Below are positions 1 to 11,193 of a stretch of 64,000 nt of DNA, piece by piece. Numbering within the stretch: the first letter of the stretch is position 1; every line of letters begins with the position of its first letter. The notes under the pieces were generated by a model that was given only the letters and a program-made list of their open reading frames with translations, did not search any database and was not told where the DNA came from. The stretch covers positions 35,671,328 to 35,735,327 of the forward strand of contig OW203764.1 of the NCBI GenBank assembly GCA_934045905.1, given 5' to 3'. Both the position numbers and the translations under genes were made by a program. The stretch comes from Leuctra nigra (Eukaryota; Arthropoda; Insecta; Plecoptera; Leuctridae).

Positions 1-60
1 GGCAATCTGGACGAGCCCGAGGGAACTGGGTTCGAATCTAAGTCGGATTGTGCGTTTTTA
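1..60 (+). repeat. tRNA-like B-box fragment (SINE remnant)
   Basis: The segment around 28-40 reads GGGTTCGAATC, a close match to the Pol III B box. No A box or cloverleaf is visible before the window edge. Similar isolated B-box pieces recur near 2225 and 10190, so this is more likely a degraded tRNA-derived SINE than a tRNA gene. Confidence 0.4.
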
Positions 61-117
61 TTTCTCAAGTTCAATTCCTTCCTATAGTTCCTAATACCAT
101 CCAGAAATGAGAGATTA

Positions 118-930
118 CTAGGAAAACGCTCAGTGTAACGCGTTGATGAGCGAGCACGGGTACGTGCAAATTCTCGAACCGGAAATGCGTACACAACGCA
201 CAGAAAACATATACATCCATATTGAATTGATTATGATATCAACTTAAAAGTGTATGATTTTCATCGAAACTTTAAAATACAATCTAAGCACCTGGTTCAT
301 AAAGCAAATCAGAATCAATTTTCAATTGGCACTGGAAAGCATTTGAAGCATTTCGATACTTCATTACTGACAGATATTAAAAATGTAAATAACTTCATAC
401 GTTCTTAACTGATTGGGATGAAATTTTGTAAAATAAGAGACAATATTGGTCTTAATGATCATGCAAAATATGAGTTTGATCAGAATTATCGAAGACCGTT
501 TTCATTTTTCAGCCTCTCAGGAGATATTTATTTAAATTTTAACCAATAAATGGATTTCAAAAAAAATATGGTATGCAAACAGAGAAGGTTGGTTTTACAT
601 GTGTACAACATTTCAGCTCGATCAAAGAAAAACTCTGACCTGTATAGCCAAAATATGATTTGATCAGATTTATCGAAGACCAGTTTCATTTTTCAACCTA
701 CCATCAGGAGATGTTTATTTAAATTTTAACCAATCAATGGATTTCAAAAAAATTAGGGTCTGCAAACAGAAAAGGTTGTCTCCACATGTGTGCAAAATTT
801 CAGCTCGATCGAAGAAAAACTCTGACCTGAATACCCTCAGGTAACAGAAAAGACAAAAAAAAAAAAAAAAAAAAAAAAACAGAGGTCCGTGCCAAAAGAG
901 CCAAAAGGAGACTCTCGCTTCGCTCGCTCA
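118..930 (-). mobile_element. Family A (Helentron/HINE-like) copy 1
   Basis: Polarity is assigned so that the CTAG tip is the 3' end; in this copy that tip is at 118. Close to it lie a short AACGC/GCGTT hairpin and the internal repeat TGAGCGAGC. The other tip, at 930, reads CGCTCGCTTCGCTCGCTCA after an A-tract. The interior contains a diverged direct duplication, roughly 440-655 versus 655-840, each part carrying the CAAACAGA(G/A)AAGGTTG and TTTCAGCTCGATC motifs. No coding capacity is seen. The element is non-autonomous. Confidence 0.75.
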
Positions 931-1012
931 ATCAATGAAATCAAAGCTCGCCTTAACTAAAGGTAGATGACGACTGACGAGACTGTTAGCATACTTCATC
1001 GGACCTTCATCG

Positions 1013-1207
1013 AACCAATCAATGGATTTCAAAAAAATTAGGGTCTACAAACAGAAAAGGTTGTCTCCACATGTGTGCAAAATTTCAGCTCGATCGAAGA
1101 AAAACTCTGACCTGTATACCCTCAGGTAACAGAAAAGACAAAAAAAACAAAAAAAACAGAGGTCCGTGCCAAAAGAGCCAAAAGGAGACGCTCGCTTCGC
1201 TCGCTCA
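1013..1207 (-). mobile_element. Family A, partial second copy of the right-hand end
   Basis: This segment repeats almost exactly the last 200 bp of copy 1: ACCAATCAATGG, the A-tract, GAGGTCCGTGCC and the CGCTCGCTTCGCTCGCTCA tip. About 80 bp of unrelated sequence separates the two. It is a partial tandem duplication of the terminus, or a second truncated insertion. Confidence 0.7.
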
Positions 1208-1799
1208 ACTAAATTTCCATCATTATCAACAATAGAGAACTGGCCAAACTTTCTCCCGATTAGATGGCGCTACCTCCGCAACACGTCAACTCAAAAGTCA
1301 AAACTAAAACGCGCGAAACATGATTTTGACAGGCATAATATGTACTTTCTGTTTAGATATATCTATATTTTACTCTAGTATTATTAAATGTTTGAAAATA
1401 AGAAGATATTGCGATTTGCCAATGCTACATGCACGCGACTCGGCTCTCTCGAGAGATTTTGAAACAAAAACCATACTGACAGTCGTCATTCATTACACAT
1501 CAAAATATCATTATTATACTACAATATCTAATAATTATCCATAATTTCGGTAAATAACCAAATGTCAACATCAATTTTTATTAAAACGCATGAAAATACT
1601 GTGTCGCAAGAATACTTTGATTTGTAATGACGTCCCCGACGCCAGCGCCAACCAGTGACCGACCTGTCGTCCTAGTTGGCATCGCCCTATCCGCTCCTGA
1701 ATCAGATGTTTGTTGAGAGATGTATTCGGATGTCTTCACTCGTGTCTTGTATCAGATATCTCGGACTAGCAAGAGTTGTGTGGCAGCTCAACCTGCTGA
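1208..1799. other. No feature recognised
   Basis: Unique-looking AT-rich sequence. Only short open stretches occur, with no domain, splice context or repeat structure I can support. Confidence 0.5.
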
Positions 1800-1803
1800 T
1801 TAA

Positions 1804-2179
1804 GACGGCTGGGTAGTGAGTTTGACCTTGAAGAGTTTTTTAATCGATTGTTATCAATATCTTTTACCATGTTAACCAAATAAGGCTTCGTATGACTATT
1901 CAGAACAGTTTAATGAAAATAATTTCATAGTTTGGAATAAGTTATTAGTTTTATTTTGTCCAGCAGATGTTTAGTGCAATAATTTTACTAATTTTCGGGC
2001 ACTAAACATCTGTAGGACAAAGTAAATTTAATAAACCATTACAAGCTATGGGATTATTTTCATTGAACTGTTCTGATTAGTCGTACAAAGCCTAATTTTG
2101 TTAACAATTACATTGGTAAAAGATATTGATAAAAATCGATTAAAAATCTCTTCAAGGTCAAACTCACTACCCAGCCGTC
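1804..2179. mobile_element. TTAA-flanked fold-back MITE (piggyBac-type target)
   Basis: The two halves are inverted copies of each other with a short centre near 1985-1995. The tips read GACGGCTGGGTAGTGAG at the left and its complement at the right. TTAA lies immediately outside both tips (1800-1803 and 2180-2183), which is the duplication that piggyBac-type transposases make. The element is 376 bp and has no open frame, so it would depend on transposase from elsewhere. The superfamily call rests on TTAA only. Confidence 0.7.
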
Positions 2180-2183
2180 TTAA

Positions 2184-2341
2184 GAATTCGCTCCAGCATC
2201 CAGGCTAAACCGAAGGATCAGTTCGAATCCTCGCAGGCTCCTTGCTAAAGTAATTATTAAGACTATTTGAGGAATACCATAATAACTAGCAATAAAACCA
2301 CTATATTGACCAAACTGCTGCCCTCAAAGGGGTGACAGGGT
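2184..2341 (+). repeat. tRNA-like B-box fragment
   Basis: CAGTTCGAATCCTC at about 2219-2232 resembles a B box. The rest of a tRNA is absent. Probably a SINE remnant between two younger insertions. Confidence 0.3.
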
Positions 2342-4191
2342 ATCTAGTGGAGCGGTCGCTCCACGCCAGCCAAGTCGTACGGCGCGCGCACACACTCATT
2401 TAAAAAGGCTGGAGCAAACCCACTTTTACTGTCTTAAAATTGGAAAATCTCACATTGTTGCGATATATCATAATTTCGAGCTATGGCCCACCCTACAACA
2501 TATACCAAATTTGGGAACAATAGGTTACGCCCTTTGCGCGCTAGAGGGCCGTGAAAACAGTGTTTTAGGGCGGTTTTCATAATAATAATAATAATAATAA
2601 TAATCTCAGTAGTAGTAGTAGTAGTCTCCTGGAATTCAAATCCGGTAAACAGGCCACAGCCTAAACGGCTGAACCGATTGATCCCACATTTTTACCACGT
2701 GTGCACTTTTGGCGTCTGATTTAACCTTTACCCCATGCATTTTTTGTGCCGCCATTTTGAAACCGGAAGTGACGTCATATCTCGTCAACGGCTGGACCGA
2801 TTGGAACGAAAATTGCGCCAAACGATTCAGACGGTCATCAATATGCATGATAAGTAGAAGACTAAACATTATGTTAAAGAAACCGGAAATGACGTAATGA
2901 AATTTGAAATACATCGATTGGCTTTTTGGCAACAAAGGTTTAACCGATTATTTTGATATTTATGTAACGTATGTACTTTTGACGTCTCATGTGACTTGTT
3001 ATAAAACCAACCGGAAGCCGCCATTTTGAAACCGGAATTGACATCATATCTCAATAACGGCTAATTAGATTTTAACGAAACCAGCGCAAAACAATTTAGA
3101 CGGTCAACTTTATGTATTATCATCAATAATATTTGCAGTTTCCCATACCTAAACCGGAAATGACGTCACACATTTTAATAAACTCACAAATTTTTATTTT
3201 GTTGCAATAAATATACTATTTGAGACAGCTTATAAAATTGTAATCATGTTTAAATATACTTCAAGGGGTCAGAGATTTCAGCCGCCATTTTTAAACCGGA
3301 AGTAACGTCATATTTTAAAAATTGGTAGACAAATCGGTATGAAACTAGCGCCAAACGATTCGGAAGGCCATCTCTATGGAATATGAACAGTACAAATAGA
3401 ATTTTCCTATTTATGAGACCGGAAATGACGTTATTCAAATGTATAAATTATTATAATTCCCTCCTATACAATAAATACATATTCAGAAAGCTTAAAATGA
3501 TATACATCATTTATAGAAATAAATTCTGTGTGGCATTGCAGAAAGTTCAGCAGCCATTTTGAAAACCGAAGTGTTGCCATATCTCGGAACTGGGTTGACT
3601 GATTGGAATGAAACCTTTGCTATTCTTCGTGAAAGATCATTTAAAGCAATTATTTAGGACCATACGCTGCTATTCATTAGTGGTAACCAAATTGTAAAGG
3701 GTGATGATTTTTTAAAAGAATTTAACTTAATTGTTCATTTCATATGTGTCACAAGTTGTTAGAATAAACTAAAAAAAGGAGTGATATCCCCATAAAAAAA
3801 CACTTCGTGTAAAAATACCAGCCAAGTCTCATCTACTAAAAAAAAATATATGAAATCTAAAAATTCTGCACTGAAAAGTAATGATATCAAAAAATTTGCC
3901 AAGTCAAAACTTTATTTGAAAATCAAAAAATACTTGGCGCATCGATTTTTTAGGGCATTTTAGGTATACTATATGTTTGTATATTTTATGTATATTTTAT
4001 ATCTGGCCTATACTTCTAAGCTATTAATATACACGATGCGCCAAGTATTTTTTGATTTTCAAATAAAGTTTTGACTTGGCAAATTTTTTGATATCATTAC
4101 TTTTCAGTGCAGAATTTTTAGATTTCATATATTTTTTTTATTAGATGAGACTTGGCTGGTATTTTTACACGAAGTGTTTTTTTATGGGGAT
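2342..4191 (-). mobile_element. Family B element, copy 1
   Basis: The left tip is ATCTAG followed by the small hairpin GTGGAGCG/CGCTCCAC. The right tip is a 407-bp hairpin (3785-4191). In between lie a variable microsatellite, (AAT)n then (AGT)n at 2580-2625, and about four diverged modules of roughly 270 bp starting near 2746, 3018, 3280 and 3550. Each module begins with GCCATTTT, then ACCGGAAGTGACGTCAT or a variant. Read on the minus strand, the element begins A|TCCCC and ends with a hairpin plus CTAGA|T. This resembles Helitron ends, but the long hairpin is unusual. No coding sequence. Confidence 0.75.
3785..4191. repeat. Terminal long hairpin of family B copy 1
   Basis: Arms 3785-3944 and 4034-4191 are nearly perfect inverted copies, from ATCCCCATAAAAAAACAC at the outside to ACTTGGCGCATCG at the inside. 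The loop is about 90 nt and AT-rich. The same hairpin ends the other two family B copies, so it belongs to the element and is not a separate insertion. Confidence 0.85.
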
Positions 4192-4772
4192 TATTCTTAT
4201 TCCAGAAGTGATCCAACAACTCACGTCAAATTCCCCCTCTGACTGCACTACTAATGGAGTCAAGAGTGAGGTTTAAAGTGCATTGTTATGTATAATGTTG
4301 TTTTAAACAATGTGCATTGTTTGTTTTGTAATTCTTGTTTAGTACTAAAACAAAAGTGTGAATGGTCTATTATTTAATTAAACCATTCAAAAACAAACCA
4401 AAAGCAAAACAAACCTTGAAGTACCTGAGGTAGAGGAAGCATTTGGGCTCACTTAAGGTATAGGTAATATTTTTTACATGACATAAATATTTTCGTTTCC
4501 AATGGTTGTAATGGGTCCAATGGTTCCATAATTTTGGTTTTGGTCCAACATGATTTTCATAATGAAACAAAAATACGTATTTAACAAAAATAAATAAAAT
4601 TGAATGCTGTTGGCTCCATGTCAGAGGCAGTAATCAATTTAATAAATGTCACCAAATTTCCAATGTCAATGACGCAATGACACAATTGTCTGCCTTTGAT
4701 AAATTCTGGCCACTTGAAAAACCTGTTTTACTGAAAATATCGAAAGTAATTTTAAAGTAAGCTTTCCTAATA
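4192..4772. other. No feature recognised
   Basis: AT-rich sequence between two elements. No supported gene. Confidence 0.5.
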
Positions 4773-5921
4773 CTAGGAAAACGCTCTGTGTAACGCGTTG
4801 ATGAGCGAGCACGGATATGTGCAACACATCGAACCGAAATTATGTCTATTGAAAATGTCATTAAAAGCCAATAATTATTTAATTTCGTCAAAGACTGGTA
4901 TGAAAATCATCTTCAAAAATTCCAAAAATATTGGTCCCAATAGGAATCCTGCTCGTGACGTCACAGTGGTAGAAAAATGGAGGCTGCTATGGTAGGGGAA
5001 ATGTGTCAAAGCTCTAAATAATAGCTTTAAATCATATTTATCAGATGAATATTTAACTTGAACATGTGTAAGATAAATATTGCGTATTATTATTAGCTTG
5101 TACTTACTTAAATATCTTTCTTTCACAAGTAATCACTCAAAATATGAGATTTGGATTGCCGCTGTCAGATTTGTTTTTCCCTATACTTTTGTATAGGTTA
5201 CTATGGCAACCTTTTCTCACGCAGGATGCCTATAAGCATGTAAAGCTTGAACCTTTTGAACCTTTCTGATTGAACTGTTCCTCGTTAATATTCAAAAATC
5301 ACATGATCTCTTTAAAAAAATAGACAATGGACCACTCATGATAATATTAGTGTGTGTTCTTACACAATATTAGATCGATCTGTTGAATGGTCATATCAGT
5401 TTCATACGTTTGAAAGTTTCTACTCTAACTACCTTGGAACTATAAAGAGTCGAAGTAGCAGTGATCAACATTTTCGAGAAATTTGACAGCCAACACGCAA
5501 AATGTCCGTAAAACGTCAATAACTTTTGGATTTAAACACAGATTAGTCTGAAAATTGTCAAGACTACAGATAATGTTGGTCCCAATGACCATGCGAAGTT
5601 TTAAGTTGATCGGTCAATAGGTTCTAGTTTAAATTTCAAAAATCACAGGAAAAATGGTTTCAAATTTTAACCAATGGGAGGATTTGGCTGAAACTTTTTA
5701 TGATTGGGTACAATGTTGGTTGAAATGACTTGTCAAAATTTCAAATTGATCGGAACAACCAATCAAAAGAGAATTTTTTTAAAATTTGAACCAATCACGG
5801 GATCCCGTTCAAAACGATCCCAGGGACCTCATAGATTACGTTAGTATGTGTACAAAATTTCAGATCGATTGCTTGAGCGGTTTGACCTGGGCTGTGACCA
5901 CAAAAAATAAATAAAAAAAAA

Positions 5922-5952
<31 letters not shown>

Positions 5953-6000
5953 GAGAAAGTTCCATAAGAGTACCGTGGTGACGCTCGCTACGCTCGCTCA
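4773..6000 (-). mobile_element. Family A copy 2, carrying a nested family C MITE
   Basis: The CTAG tip is at 4773, followed by GAGCGAGCACGG. The other end (5975-6000) has the A/CA-rich tract and ACGCTCGCTACGCTCGCTCA. Inside, a module of about 130 bp (ACAATGTTGGT..AATGAC..TTGATCGG..CAAAAATCACAGGA) occurs at least twice in diverged form, so the element is built from ancient tandem repeats. Family C (4941-5234) is inserted after GGTCCCAA, interrupting sequence that is continuous in copy 3. Confidence 0.8.
4941..5234 (+). mobile_element. Family C MITE, copy 1
   Basis: The ends are TAGGAATCCTGC and GCAGGATGCCTATA, imperfect inverted repeats. Another copy at 61330-61627 shares nearly the whole sequence, including CTCGTGACGTCACAG near the left end (perfect CRE palindrome at 4956-4963). 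The family is non-coding. Its superfamily is unknown; TA at the junctions is possible. Confidence 0.7.
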
Positions 6001-6049
6001 GTTAAATAAAACGGCTGTTTACCTTCGCATTATTCTACGACATCCTTCC

Positions 6050-6271
6050 AATGGGGTTGTTCACGCAAAACTATTGTAGATGGCGCTGCTGTTCTAATCG
6101 TCCGGGAGAGAGCCAATCAAAATGCATCTAGCGGATTGGAAGGTTTTTAAACCTTGGCGGGAGTTTGATTGTTTCATAGATCTTGGATTCAGAGACCAAC
6201 CAATCAGAGAGAGACACCTCCAATGCCGCTAGCGCTGCGAGTGAGAGCAAATGGCAGTGAACAACCCCATT
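6050..6271. mobile_element. Short MITE with AATGGGGTTGTTCAC termini
   Basis: AATGGGGTTGTTCAC at 6050 is mirrored by GTGAACAACCCCATT ending at 6271. Complementarity continues loosely inward (GGCGCTGC against GCTAGCGCTGCGAG). Length is 222 bp and there is no open frame. Target duplication is unclear. Confidence 0.6.
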
Positions 6272-9001
6272 CAAACACCCTTTGAAGATTTGCATTCATT
6301 ATTTCATTCTTGGGGCTAAAATTGTAGCAAGCAAGTAAAAGAATCACGGTAAAATTTGTGTAAAATCTAATTTTCACGAGACTTTCCTATTTTTGGAGAA
6401 TATGAGATAGATTTGTGTCATTTGGTAGTGGTTTGCATGAGCTCTTATAATATGTTCTCGGTTTGTAGGAAATATTGATACAATGGATTAAAATAAATTT
6501 AAACAAGGGCTGTCATTGCATAAACATAATATCGAACTTGAACTTTTCATAAGCATTTATCTTCGAATTTCTATAAAAGAGATTTGTATATAATTCTTTT
6601 CCCTTTATTTGCAAAATATCGTATATTCAGTATAGTTTTCGAAATTATCTGTGAAGATTTCCCAACATAATTAGAATTCGAGTCGGAGCTGATGTTTTAT
6701 AAAGTTTTTGATCAAGTTTCGTCTTGTTATTTTTCCAGATTCGCTTCCGCTCCAGACAACGTTCGCTCATATATTCAACAATCAATACGTTAACGGTACA
6801 CTGAGGTACATTTTATAGCAAACATCTTTGCATATTCTGCATCTCTCGCCAACAGTTCATCCACAATCGAGTGGTTCAACCTAAAAGAGCTGGCAGTGTG
6901 TACGTTTTTTACCTCGAAACACTGCCATTGACAACGAGCCCCTTGAGTGTGATACAAGTTATATTTAACTCTGGGCGAAAGTTGGAAGTTGGAACTGTGT
7001 AGAAATGTATAAGGGTTGAGAGTTCCTCTATCGTTGCTAGGAGGTGTCAGACGTAACGGACTAAGTTAACTGTAGTGGACGTTCTTGTCCAACGCAGGAC
7101 CTAACCGATCATAAAACACAATCATTTGTAAAAAGAAAAATACTGTTTAAGAGAACAGTAAAAATCATGTCCAATCTTTGAGCAGTTGTTTTGTAATAAA
7201 GGGGCGAGGAAGGAAACGAAACTTCTGCACATCGCTTGTATAACTTTCATATGAGATGAAAAGAGATTCATATGAGATTCATATGATATGTGTTTTATGA
7301 CGTTTTCCATATTTTATCAATATTGAGATCTGGAATGCAACTGAAAGTCATTAAACGAATGCAATTTCATTTCTAGTTAGGTAATAGCGAAACAAATTGA
7401 AAGCAGTTGCTATTGGCTGAAAGTAAATAGATGTAAACTGGCACTCACAAGAAAGTGAAAGGTATAAACCCTGTACTTACAGCAAGTACCGCTGCGTTAG
7501 TTGTGTTGCCTAGATACAGGAGGTATCTACCTACTAAACCAGTCATGCAGGTAATCTAACTGCAAGGGTTTACCTTTCTCTTGCCGTTGACCCTACTGCC
7601 ACGTGCATTACTTTGCAGTCCAGACTCGAAGCAACCCGCACTGCATAGAGGTAATATGTGTTACCTAACCTCCTGCAAAGAGGTCAATCAGTTGTTATCT
7701 AATGTTATTATTTGTTTGTCTCTTCCATCCATTACCCACAACCCAAGGTATTCACAACCTGGCATGATCTGGCTCACTGACTCTCTAGTTGATCTCTAAT
7801 GCAGGAGGATAGTCAAAACAACTGCCTTCTGTGTATTGCGGGCTTGCGGCCAATGCAAGCTCATGGGAACCCTGGCTGGTTTCTATTTAAGCTCACTGTA
7901 CATATATCTCATAAAGAGAAATCAATTGCGTTGCTGGTTACATTTGTACAATTCATTTAGTATACAGTTAAATATCATTTTGGGAATTGTTTTGTCCAGG
8001 GTATGGTAAAAAACAATAATTAGGTTTAAGCTTTGTTTTTATATTTTTATTGTGATTTGTTTTAATGCCATTGGGACGATTGAGGGACACATATTCTGCC
8101 AACAACAATACAAACAAAGAAAATATAAATTAAACAATCGATCGTCATATAAAGAGTATCTATGAGAGCTTTACAACGTCAGCTTGTTTTTACAACGTTT
8201 AAATTGAAATACATACCAAAGAAGACTGTACGATAGCGCAGTTGAAACATCTAAAAAATAGTAATATTACTAAAAATCCACAAATAATATATAATTTTAC
8301 AACATTAATCTCTAAAAAAATTGGTCCAATACATACATTTTCTCATTTTTACAGTTTGACACTGATAACCTCACTGTTGAATGCCAAAAATCGTAATACC
8401 TACATTTTCAATGATGACATACTGCTAATTTCTTTCAAAATTCAAAAAAATATTATTTTTATTTTTATTACTAATATACCTCAAGATGGAATATAATAGC
8501 GCAATTTTTTTTGAATTGCGCATAACGTTGCAACATTTGCAAAGAGGTCAATGGCGACGGATGAATGATTATGGTGATAATAGGGAGATTGATGACGAAA
8601 TACGTATAGTCTTAAATTAAAATTAAATTAGTGAAAATATAAATGTTGGAAATTTGGAAAGATTCTTTGAGCAGATAATATCAGGACGAAAATCAAATGA
8701 GCTAAATCAAATTGACGTATAACTGAAATGACTGAAATTGACGGCTTGAGGATAAAAATTCAATGAATATTTTAATTTGACATAAACTCATAAAACGAAA
8801 ATATCTGTGTATTGAGCAATTAATTATGTTGATGAATGGTTTTGACCGATAACTCAGAGAATGAAAACTTTCTGTCCATCATTTTTAAATACTAAATCAA
8901 TATTCATTTGTTTTGCATTAACAAAACAGGATATAGTGAAGAATGTGTTTTGGCTCACGTAAATACTTTCAACTACATCATACTCATACTTACAAGTATA
9001 A
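6272..9001. other. No gene recognised; weak inverted segments
   Basis: About 2.7 kb without a supportable gene. GAAAGGTATAAACCCTG near 7457 is mirrored by CAAGGGTTTACCTTTC near 7563, a weak fold-back of about 130 bp. Near 8550, GGCGACGGATGAATGATTATG resembles the tail of the tRNA-derived SINE at 44.4 kb on the minus strand. Open stretches of 60-85 codons show no recognisable protein character. Confidence 0.5.
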
Positions 9002-9929
9002 CTAGGAAAACGCTCTGTGTAACGCATTGATGAGCGAGCACGGATACACGCAACACCTCGAACCGAAATTATGTCTATCGAATGTCATTAAAAGCCAATA
9101 ATTCTTTAGTTTCGTCACATACTTGTATAAAAATCTCCAAAATCTCCAAAAATATTGGTGCCAATCCTTGCTAAGTTTTAAGTTGATCGATTAAACCTTT
9201 ATGATTGAACGGTTCCTTGTTAATTTTCAAAAATCACAGGATCTCGTTCAAAAAATATACCTGGGACCACCCATATGATATGATATGTAGTGTGTGTACA
9301 CAATATCAGATCAATCTGTTGAATGGTCATTATTAGTTTCAAATCGTTTAAAACTTTCTGCTCTAACTACCTTGCCTTGAACTGTAGATTCGAAGTCGCC
9401 GTGAATTTGACAGCCAACACGCAAAATGTCCCTAAAATGACAAAAACTTTTTAAAATAACGACAGATTAGAGTAAAAATTGGCAAAAATACTTTAAATGT
9501 TGGTACCAATGACCATGCGAAGTTTTTAGTTGGTCGGTCAATCGGTTCCAGTTTAAATTTCAAAAATCACAGGAAAAATGGTTTCAAATTTGAATCAATT
9601 GGAGGATTTGGCTGAATTTTTTTTTGATTGGGTACAATGTTGGTTGCAATGACTTTCCTAAATTTTAAATTGATCAAACCAGCCAATCGAAAGATAATTT
9701 TTATAAAATTTGAACCAATCACAGGATCCCGTTCAGAAAAGATCCCAGGGATCGCATAGATTACGTTAGTATGTGTACAAAATTTCAGATCGATTGGTTG
9801 TGCGGTTTGACCTGGGCAGTGCAGGCAAAAAAAAAAAAAAAAAAAAACAAACAAACAAACAAAAAAAAAAAAACATACACAGAGAAAGTGCCATAAGAGT
9901 ACCGTGGTGACGCTCGCTACGCTCGCTCA
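9002..9929 (-). mobile_element. Family A copy 3, the most complete uninterrupted copy
   Basis: CTAGGAAAACGCTC starts at 9002 and ACGCTCGCTACGCTCGCTCA ends at 9929. The copy includes the A-rich tract (9827-9875) and the internal diverged modules. It serves as the reference for the nested insertions in copy 2 and in the copy at 31.7 kb. The flanking base is A at the left (T on the element strand) and A at the right. Confidence 0.8.
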
Positions 9930-10480
9930 ATCAAGCCGAGAGAACGTCTACTTTGACACTTTTTGCAATCACCTTTATTTTTTTAGTGCCTGTGTTGATT
10001 ACCATCAGACCCACGTTGTAATTTGACAGAGATTTGATTTGACACTATTACTATTATTGTATTATCGAGCTGAATATGGACTGTAAATCTGAGCTGCGAG
10101 TGGATTGTTGACAATGATTGAAAATTTAATGAATCCCTAACTAAGGGAAGGTGTTTAAGAGGGAACCTGGTAATCTGAAGGATCTGGGTTCGAATCCGAG
10201 TCGGGATGCTCGCTTAGGTATCTTTGGTCGCAGTTTTGCCGCATTTCGTACCCACTTTTAATTCAGTAAAGCAATTTCATTATTAAAGTGTCATATGAAA
10301 CATTGAGAGCGATTCTTTATGAACACTTCAGTACAAACCAAATTATTGTAACGTCTAAAACCAAGTAGATATGGGGATGAATGGGAAGGCATCATTTCCT
10401 TGTGGAGTAGTGGCGCTCACCACCGGTTTGCCTTGATCAAGGAAGGTCACGGGGTGTAGATTGTCCAACCCTTTCAATAG
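9930..10480. other. Intergenic with a tRNA-like B-box fragment
   Basis: GGGTTCGAATCCGAG at about 10183-10197 matches a B box and resembles the fragment at the window start. Nothing else is supported. Confidence 0.4.
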
Positions 10481-10483
10481 CAC

Positions 10484-10545
10484 TGGGAAGTATACTTCCC
10501 ACCATACATTAAGTGCTTTATGGGCGATGGGAAGTATATTCCCCA
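10484..10545. promoter_or_regulatory. Paired palindromes upstream of a hairpin locus
   Basis: TGGGAAGTATACTTCCCA at 10484-10501 is a perfect 18-bp palindrome. An imperfect second copy, TGGGAAGTATATTCCCCA, lies at 10528-10545. They sit just upstream of the TATA-like box at 10572. They could be dimeric factor-binding sites or fragments of a repeat. No factor is assigned. Confidence 0.4.
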
Positions 10546-10571
10546 CTTTCTGTTTGCGCTGCTATCTTGCG

Positions 10572-10581
10572 TATATATAAG
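10572..10581 (+). promoter_or_regulatory. TATA-like box
   Basis: GTATATATAAGG lies about 30 bp upstream of the left arm of the hairpin at 10608. That spacing would place a transcription start at the base of the hairpin. This is inferred from sequence and spacing only. Confidence 0.35.
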
Positions 10582-10607
10582 GAAGTAAACAAAATTGGTC
10601 ACTTCAG

Positions 10608-10788
10608 CTACAGTTCGTTTTTCCTATGTTTGAACTCTCTACAGACCGAGACACCGTCAGTTGTTCTGCAAGGCCGAGAAAGACAACATTGCAAGGTGAG
10701 CGCGCAATGAAGTCTTTCTCGGCCTAGCAGAACAACATACTGTGGCTCTATCTGTTGAGAGTTCAAAAATAGGAAAAACGAACTGTAG
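10608..10788 (+). ncRNA. Candidate hairpin RNA (181 bp, arms about 85 nt)
   Basis: The left arm (10608-10693) and right arm (about 10703-10788) are inverted copies with scattered mismatches. The outer ends are CTACAGTTCGTTTTTCCTA and its complement, and the inner stem includes GGCCGAGAAAGAC. The loop is only about 10 nt. A transcript would fold into one long imperfect stem, longer than a typical animal pre-miRNA, like the fold-back loci that feed siRNA pathways. It could equally be a small fold-back transposon; no clear target duplication is visible. Confidence 0.4.
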
Positions 10789-10908
10789 GTCGGCAAAGAA
10801 GCTGTGAAATGAAGATGTGTCAAATCCAAGGTCAATTGTTGATTTTTGCACGTTTATTCAAATTTGTATTTCGTCAAATCATGTAATATCAACCAATTTC
10901 TCCAAGGA

Positions 10909-11193
10909 CGGAACAGGTTGGCCGAGTGGTAACGCTCGGAACTTGTATTCCGGAGGCCTGGGCTCGATTCCCGCGGCCGTTCTTTTTTGACTGATGTTTT
11001 TTCGTGGTTTTCCCTCAGTCGACAGGCGAATGCTGGGAGGGTACCCTACTAATAGGCCACGACCGCCTCCTTTCCACCTTCCATCCTTACTTACTCTTCA
11101 CCATCATCTCCCAATCATCATCATAATCATTCATCCGTCGCCATTAGTCTCGCTGCAGAACAGTGCGACGTTAAACCCCAGACAAAAAAAAAA
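10909..11193 (+). mobile_element. tRNA-derived SINE (family D)
   Basis: The head has a Pol III A box, TGGCCGAGTGGT (10919-10930), and a B box, GGCTCGATTCC (10961-10971), with leucine/serine-type spacing. The body includes CCCTCAGTCGACAGG and AATAGGCCACGACC, a CATCATCATAATCAT stretch, and the end GTGCGACGTTAAACCCCAGAC followed by an A-run. Related copies lie on the minus strand at 44.4 and 44.9 kb, and a fragment lies at 12.4 kb. Mobilisation would need a LINE. Confidence 0.85.

Noticed and set aside
9567..9854. 95-codon minus-strand frame starting in a poly-Phe stretch
   Set aside because: It lies wholly within family A (the complement of its A-tract and modules). A similar frame appears in the opposite-orientation copy at 48.7 kb, so it is repeat-derived.
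10909..10985. tRNA-Leu/Ser gene
   Set aside because: A and B boxes are present, but the acceptor and anticodon stems do not fold. A SINE body with a poly(A) tail follows, so it is a SINE head.
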